DNA from: Bacteroidales bacterium
Lineage (GTDB): Bacteria > Bacteroidota > Bacteroidia > Bacteroidales > ML635J-15
DNA: 7,936 bases
Assembly: GCA_028701945.1 (NCBI GenBank)
Contig: JAQVPT010000163.1
Span: 1 to 7,936, forward strand
Direction of reading: 5' to 3'
This document shows, piece by piece, positions 1-5,400 of this stretch. The stretch's first letter is position 1. Each line of letters begins with the position of its first letter. The notes under the pieces are model-generated. The model saw nothing but the letters and a program-made list of their open reading frames with translations. It did not search any database and was not told where the DNA came from. Made by a program: the position numbers and the translations under genes.

Positions 1-2355
1 CCGCATGTTCCTGAGGCTGATTTCACAGCAGATATAACAGAAGCATGCGAACAACTCGAAGTTCAGTTTACCGACCAAAGTTTACATAATCCAACTTCGT
101 GGTACTGGGATTTTGGAGACGGGGAAAGCTCAATAGAACAAAACCCTATTCATCTTTATAGTGCTCAGGGAACATATACTGTAAGCCTCACTGCTACAAA
201 CAGTCAAGGTTCTGACGAGTACGTTTTTACAGGTCTTATTCAGGTTCATAGCAATCCTACTATTGAACTTGGCGAAGACATAGAACAATGCGGCAGCAGT
301 GTAACATTAGATGCCGGAGCAGGATTTGATACTTACACATGGAACGGAACCACAGGTAATCAAACCCATACTGTGTCAACCACCGATACCTATACCGTGA
401 TTGTAGAAGATGCCAACGGATGTACTGCAACCGACGCTGTGGATGTAACAATATATGATATACCTACGGTAGATTTGGGAGACGATGTGGAACAATGCGG
501 CAGCAGCGTAACATTAGATGCAGCTAGTGGTTTTGATACCTACACATGGAACGGAACCACAGGTAATCAAACCCATACCGTGTCAACCAGCGATACTTAC
601 ACCGTGGTGGTAGAAGATGCCAACGGATGTACCGGAACCGATGGAGTAGATGTAACAATCCATGATTTGCCCACAGTTGATTTGGGTGACGATTTTAATA
701 TCTGCAATGGTACATCTGAAACTCTGGACGCAGATAGTGGCTTTGTGTCATACGAATGGAATGGCACTGTAGGAACCCAAACTTTACTTATAGATGCTGC
801 TGATACTTATACTGTAATTGTAGAAGATGCTAATGGATGTACTGCTACCGATAATGTAATAGTAGGTGTAAACCCAAGCCCAACACTAATACTTGAAATG
901 ACTGAAGAAAGCAGTGCAGGAGCTGGTGATGGTACAGCAACAGCAATTGCTGAAAATGGTACCCCTGCTTATCAATACGCTTGGGATTTTGGTGGATTTG
1001 TTACAAATGTTGTAACAGGTTTAAATGCAGGAACATATTGTGTAACAGTTGTTGATGACAATGGCTGTACTGTTTCAGATTGCATTATAGTAACTATTGC
1101 AGACCAACCCACCCCACCCATAGCAGATTTTACTGCTGATATAACAGAATACTGTGGACAACTTACTGTTCAGTTTACTGACCAAAGTACAAACAACCCA
1201 ACGTCTTGGACATGGGACTTTGGAGATGGGTCTGGTAGCAATTTAGAAAACCCAACACATACTTATTCATTACCCGGGACTTATACAGTAAGCCTCACAG
1301 TAAGCAACGATGATGGAACAAGTGATCCACAAATTAAGACAGACTATATTATTATTCATGAAGTTCCGTTAATTGATGCAGGTGATGATTTTGATGTGTG
1401 TGGACCATACACACAATTAGATTGTACTTCAGCAGGTTTTCCCGGAAGTTGGCAACCTATAAATGGAATAATATTTGATCCAGACTCACAAGACCCTCAT
1501 GCTGAAGTTTGTTCTTCGATTTATGGCTCTCGTAGTTTTATATGGATAGAAAACAACGGACCTTGTTCTGCACGAGATACTGTAATTGTTACCTTCTGGG
1601 AAGAGCCTATATCATTTATTACAACTCAAGACACTTCTGTTTGTGGAAATTGCTTTGAAGAATTAGAAGTTTCATCAGAGAATAGCATTGACGGATTTTG
1701 GTTTATACCGACTGATCCAACCGCTCAATTCTGGACAGAAGACAGTGAAGACCCTGATACAGTTTGCGTTACAACTTTTGGAGTACATACCTTATATTAC
1801 ATCAGTATGAATGGACCTGAATACGCCGAACCTGATTTTTGCAACGATACTGCTTGGGTAAACATTACCTTTAATGCTAATCCTGTTCTAGAATTCGAAA
1901 CCACCGACGAAAGTATGGCAGGCGCAGCAGACGGAGAAATTACGCTCAATATTACCGAAGGTTTACCGCCATATACCATCAACTGGTCTAACGGAGATGA
2001 TACCGAAACTATCAATAACCTGAATGAAGGAATATATAGTGTAACTGTAACCGATGATAACGAATGTATGGCTGTTGGAAGTGATACAGTATTTGTTTAT
2101 AATGCTATTACAGGCGAAAAATTAGGATTTGTTCAGGTATATCCCAATCCTGCAAAAGATGTGTTATTCATCAGTTCCGATGTTGAAATTGAATACATCA
2201 CACTTTACGATGCCATTGGCAGAAAAGTTCTGGAACAAAAAACCGAAGGCAAACTGGTTGATATAGACGTAAGTACACTTATCAGTGGAAATTATGTGAT
2301 AAAAATCAGGTGTAAGTTAGCTATGGATTTACAATTAAAATTCCTAAAATTGTAG
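1..2355 (+). CDS. Modular surface adhesin-like protein with PKD, SprB-like and Ig-like repeats and a T9SS type A sorting domain (5' partial)
   Basis: The reading frame is open from base 1 to the TAG at 2353-2355, giving 784 residues with no start, so the N-terminus and signal peptide lie upstream. An internal GTG at 373 is not the start, because a full PKD domain precedes it in frame. Modules in order (window residues): PKD about 5-82 with WDFGDG and GTYTVSL; three tandem 69-70-residue repeats 87-294; an SprB-like repeat about 304-366 (GTYCVTVVDDNGCT); a second PKD about 374-452; two Cys-containing Ig/PKD-like modules about 456-536 and 538-627; a second SprB-like repeat about 634-700 (GIYSVTVTDDNECM); and a T9SS type A sorting domain about 710-784 (VYPNPAKDVLF). 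All are beta-sandwich modules typical of secreted Bacteroidota adhesins and gliding-associated proteins. No catalytic motif is visible. The product is inferred to act at the cell surface, probably in adhesion or binding. It lies 28 bases upstream of the next gene, so cotranscription is likely. Confidence 0.93.
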   Translation, partial: PHVPEADFTADITEACEQLEVQFTDQSLHNPTSWYWDFGDGESSIEQNPIHLYSAQGTYTVSLTATNSQGSDEYVFTGLIQVHSNPTIELGEDIEQCGSSVTLDAGAGFDTYTWNGTTGNQTHTVSTTDTYTVIVEDANGCTATDAVDVTIYDIPTVDLGDDVEQCGSSVTLDAASGFDTYTWNGTTGNQTHTVSTSDTYTVVVEDANGCTGTDGVDVTIHDLPTVDLGDDFNICNGTSETLDADSGFVSYEWNGTVGTQTLLIDAADTYTVIVEDANGCTATDNVIVGVNPSPTLILEMTEESSAGAGDGTATAIAENGTPAYQYAWDFGGFVTNVVTGLNAGTYCVTVVDDNGCTVSDCIIVTIADQPTPPIADFTADITEYCGQLTVQFTDQSTNNPTSWTWDFGDGSGSNLENPTHTYSLPGTYTVSLTVSNDDGTSDPQIKTDYIIIHEVPLIDAGDDFDVCGPYTQLDCTSAGFPGSWQPINGIIFDPDSQDPHAEVCSSIYGSRSFIWIENNGPCSARDTVIVTFWEEPISFITTQDTSVCGNCFEELEVSSENSIDGFWFIPTDPTAQFWTEDSEDPDTVCVTTFGVHTLYYISMNGPEYAEPDFCNDTAWVNITFNANPVLEFETTDESMAGAADGEITLNITEGLPPYTINWSNGDDTETINNLNEGIYSVTVTDDNECMAVGSDTVFVYNAITGEKLGFVQVYPNPAKDVLFISSDVEIEYITLYDAIGRKVLEQKTEGKLVDIDVSTLISGNYVIKIRCKLAMDLQLKFLKL
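13..1356 (+). repeat. Two homologous PKD domains (13-246 and 1120-1356)
   Basis: Both copies read ADFTADITE-x-C, then QL-x-VQFTDQS, NPTSW-x-WDFGDG and GTYTVSLT, so they are clearly paralogous and not merely members of the same family. They start 1107 bases apart. Each is followed at once by a module opening with an LGED or AGDD motif and a Cys-Gly pair (259 onward and 1366 onward). A PKD plus Ig-like pair therefore seems to have been copied as a unit, with the 207-bp array later expanded in the first copy. PKD domains are known as non-catalytic spacer or binding modules in secreted proteins. Confidence 0.85.
259..882 (+). repeat. Three in-frame tandem repeats of about 207 bp (69-70 residues) in the first gene
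   Basis: Unit 1 is 259-465, unit 2 is 466-672 (both exactly 207 bp) and unit 3 is 673-882 (210 bp). Each begins T-(I/V)-(E/D)-L-G-(E/D)-D, has a Cys about ten residues in, a central Y-x-WNGT, then DTYTV(I/V)VEDANGCT near the end. Units 1 and 2 differ at about 37 of 207 bases by hand count (near 82% identity), and share an uninterrupted 38-base identical run (325-362 and 532-569). Unit 3 is clearly more diverged and reads ICNGTSETLDA where the others read QCGSSVTLDA. The pattern suggests an older three-unit array with a more recent duplication or gene conversion of the first two. Each unit is likely one Ig/PKD-like beta-sandwich with a disulphide between its two Cys (inference). Confidence 0.93.
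2128..2352 (+). other. T9SS type A C-terminal sorting domain of the first protein
   Basis: The last 75 residues match the type A sorting domain: VYPNPAKDVLF, then a strand pair around ITLYDAIGRKVLEQ, then LISGNYVIKI and a terminal KFLK. In the known pathway this domain directs a Sec-exported protein through the outer-membrane T9SS translocon and is then cleaved. The stretch between VIKI and KFLK (RCKLAMDLQL) is unusual because it lacks the common Gly-containing turn, but its length is normal and the end motif is in frame. Confidence 0.88.
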
Positions 2356-2383
2356 GTTAAAGTACTTGTAAAATACATATTTG

Positions 2384-2443
2384 ATGATAAAAAGATGGTT
2401 GCTTCTGGCATTAATAGTATGGGTTGGAGTGAGTGTAAATGCA
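2384..2443 (+). other. Sec signal peptide of the propeller protein
   Basis: Residues 1-20 have a short basic start (Lys3, Arg4), a hydrophobic core from Trp5 to about Val18 and a Val-Asn-Ala cleavage site before Gln21. This fits Sec export ahead of T9SS translocation and supports ATG 2384 as the start. No Shine-Dalgarno sequence is visible in the AT-rich 28 bases upstream, which is usual for Bacteroidota. Confidence 0.88.
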
Positions 2444-5400
2444 CAGTCGTGGACAAAAAACTTACCTAAAGAAAAGTCGAAAGATCAATTTACCTTAACA
2501 GATTATCAGCAGGCTTTTAATGATTTTTGGAACGATTACAATGTAAAAGCTGGTTATTACCTGAACAATGGAGTACAAACCAAAGCCCGTGGATGGAAAC
2601 AGTTCAAGCGTTGGGAATACTATATGGAAAGTCAGATAAATCCTTCTACCGGAGCATTTCCCGAAACTAATGCATTAAAACGTTTTCATGATTTTACTAG
2701 CAAAACAACAGCCAAGTCGGGTGGTAGTGGAAACTGGACATTTCTGGGTACCAGTACCTCAGAAGGTGGATATGCCGGAATAGGCCGTATTAATTGTGTG
2801 GCGTTTCATCCTTCCGATCTGGATACTTATTGGGTAGGATCTCCTTCAGGCGGACTTTGGGTAACTCACAACGATGGCAATACATGGGATTGCCTTACCG
2901 ATGATAACCCTTTGTTGGGCGTGAGCGATATTATTATTCCCAATGATTACGAAACTTCTCAAACAATTTATATTGCAACAGGCGATAAAGACCATTGGGA
3001 TAACAATAGCATTGGTGTATTAAAATCCACCGATGGAGGGCTTACATGGAATACAACCGGTTTAACTTTTTCGCCGGCAGACCACCAGATGGTAAATCGC
3101 CTACTAATTCAACCATCTAATACCGATGTTCTCTTAGCTGCTACCAGCCAGGGGATATATAAAACTATCGATGCAGCCAACACTTGGACGCAGATTTCCA
3201 CTCTCGACTTTATAGATTTGGAATACATGGACGACGATTTTACGACATTATTTGGGGGTACTACCGATGGGAAGTTTTACATGTCGCAGAATGGCGGAGA
3301 TTCCTGGACTATAAAAATAGATGAAACCGGACAGGGTCGTGTAGAAATAGATTATTATCCGGGGGGGTGGTCATCACATGTGTGGTTAGTAATGGCTAAT
3401 GAAGACAATGGATTACATGCTGTGTATTATTATAATGTTTCAAATGACACCTATGGAAGTTATGGTAGTCAGGAAAACTTACTTGGATGGTCTGCAGGCG
3501 GATACGATGAGGATAACGGTGAGTCACAATACAATTTGGCTTTAGCTGTAGATTACTATATAGTGGTAGGAGGTATTAATACATGGCGAGCAGTAACTAA
3601 CCCAAATGGTAACTCGTGGGACTTGGCAAACCACTGGATTGGAGATGGAGGAGTTCAAGAAGTGCATTGCCACAAACATATGCTTAAATATCGTAGCAAT
3701 CATGATTTGTTTGAATGTAACGATGGCGGATTATACCTTTCAACAGACTATGGTGAAACCTGGGTAGACAAAACAAATGGAATGGGTATCAGCCAAATGT
3801 ACCGTTTAGGAGTTTCGGCAAACAATAGCAACGAAGTAATTACAGGTTTGCAGGATAACGGGACCAAACTACAGTTTGGTGGAAACTGGTGGGATGTTAT
3901 TGGTGGTGATGGTATGGAGTGCCTAATTGATTACACAAACAACAATATTCAGTACGGAACTTCTGAAAACGGACAAATATACAGAACAACCGATCATTGG
4001 GAAAATATGGAAGAAATCACACCAAACAATAATCCCGATGGTGCATGGGTTACACCTTATGTGATAGATCCTGTTGATCCACAGGTGCTGTATATTGGTT
4101 ATAATGATGTGTACAAAACAACCAACAGGGGAGACAGCTGGATGCAGATAACTAGTTTTAATTCCGACACTAAACTGCATTCGTTAGCTATAGCACCTTC
4201 CGATAATCAGGTAATTTATGCTGCAGACTATCAGCAAATTTATAAAACATCAAACAATGGACTCAGTTGGGCTGTAATTTCTGACGGTCTGCCCACAGAT
4301 GTGGCGAATATCAAATATATATGTGTTAAAAACGACGATCCAAATACAGTATGGATAGCAATGAGCGGTTACGATTCACCCGGAATATATCAAACAGTGG
4401 ACGGTGGCGACACGTGGGAATCAATTTCTGCCGGTTTACCTGCTTTACCCGTTAATACAGTAGTTCAGAACAAGCAAAATACTGAGGAAACGGAATTGTA
4501 TTGTGGAACTGATGTAGGTGTATATCGTAAACGGGGAGATGCTGATTGGATGCTTTTTAATAATGGTCTGCCAAACGTAAAAGTGAGCGAACTGGAGATA
4601 TATTATGATAGTAATGCTTCCGAAACTAAGTTAAGAGCAGCTACATATGGACGCGGATTGTGGGAAACACAGCTTGAACCTTTAAACCTAAGTTTGGTGA
4701 ATACATCGCAGAATAATACGGATTCTGTGTACACACATTCTGTAAATCAGGAAATAATTGGTGTGCAAATAGAATTGACAGGCAGTGGAGTTCCAATAGA
4801 ACTTACCCAAATGCAATATAGTACTTCAGGTTCAACAGATAGCGAAACAGATATTTTAACTGCCACGGTTTATTATACAGGAAATTCACCTGATTTTGAT
4901 TTGACCGATATCGTGGGTAATGAATACATAAATCCTTCGGGAGAATTTACCATTTCTTGTAACCAAACGCTTACAGAAGGAACACACTATTTTTGGTTAA
5001 CTTACAATCTTAGCCCCAATGCCCAGCCCGGAAATTTGGTAGATGCTGCCTGCCTTAATGTAACAATTGATGGTAATGATTATATTCCCAATCAGACAGA
5101 CCCTGATGGTTCTCGTGAAATCGAAGCAGTGCAAAACCAATGCGAGGAAAACAGCCTTGCGTCAAACACTTTATTAACCGATAGTTTACCTCAAGTTTCC
5201 GATGTATTGTCGAATCAATCTGTTGCGGCATCTTATATTGGAGCACAAGGTCTTATTCAGGAAGTGGATATATGGATGATGCTCGTAAATAGTAATGGTG
5301 AACCATGGCAGGCTTGCGAGGGCATTGAAGTATTACCTGTGAATGTGAGATTCTGTGAGAACAACTTCGGACAAATGGAAGATACCCTGTATGAGTTTTT

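Noticed and set aside
259..882. CRISPR array or transposon-like repeats
   Set aside because: The units are in-frame protein repeats of 207-210 bp with no spacers, and there is no transposase or terminal inverted repeat.
373..2355. GTG at 373 as the start of the first gene
   Set aside because: The frame is open back to base 1 and encodes a complete PKD domain and the first part of repeat unit 1, so 373 is an internal Val codon.
2281..2355. Frameshift truncating the first gene near its end
   Set aside because: The other two frames hit stops at once and give no better sorting-domain tail. The actual frame ends in the expected KFLK motif.
2376..2383. CATATTTG as a Bacteroidota -7 promoter element (TAnnTTTG-like)
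   Set aside because: It abuts the start codon, so transcription from it would start inside the coding region. No matching -33 TTTG-type box was convincing.
2381..2386. TTG at 2381 as the start of the propeller gene
   Set aside because: The ATG one codon later is a stronger start and gives the same signal peptide without an extra Met. The TTG codon is more likely untranslated.
2864..4690. Calling the propeller a sialidase or GH74 glycosidase
   Set aside because: Asp boxes are structural and occur in many non-enzymes. I could not place the catalytic Arg triad, Tyr or Asp residues of these families.
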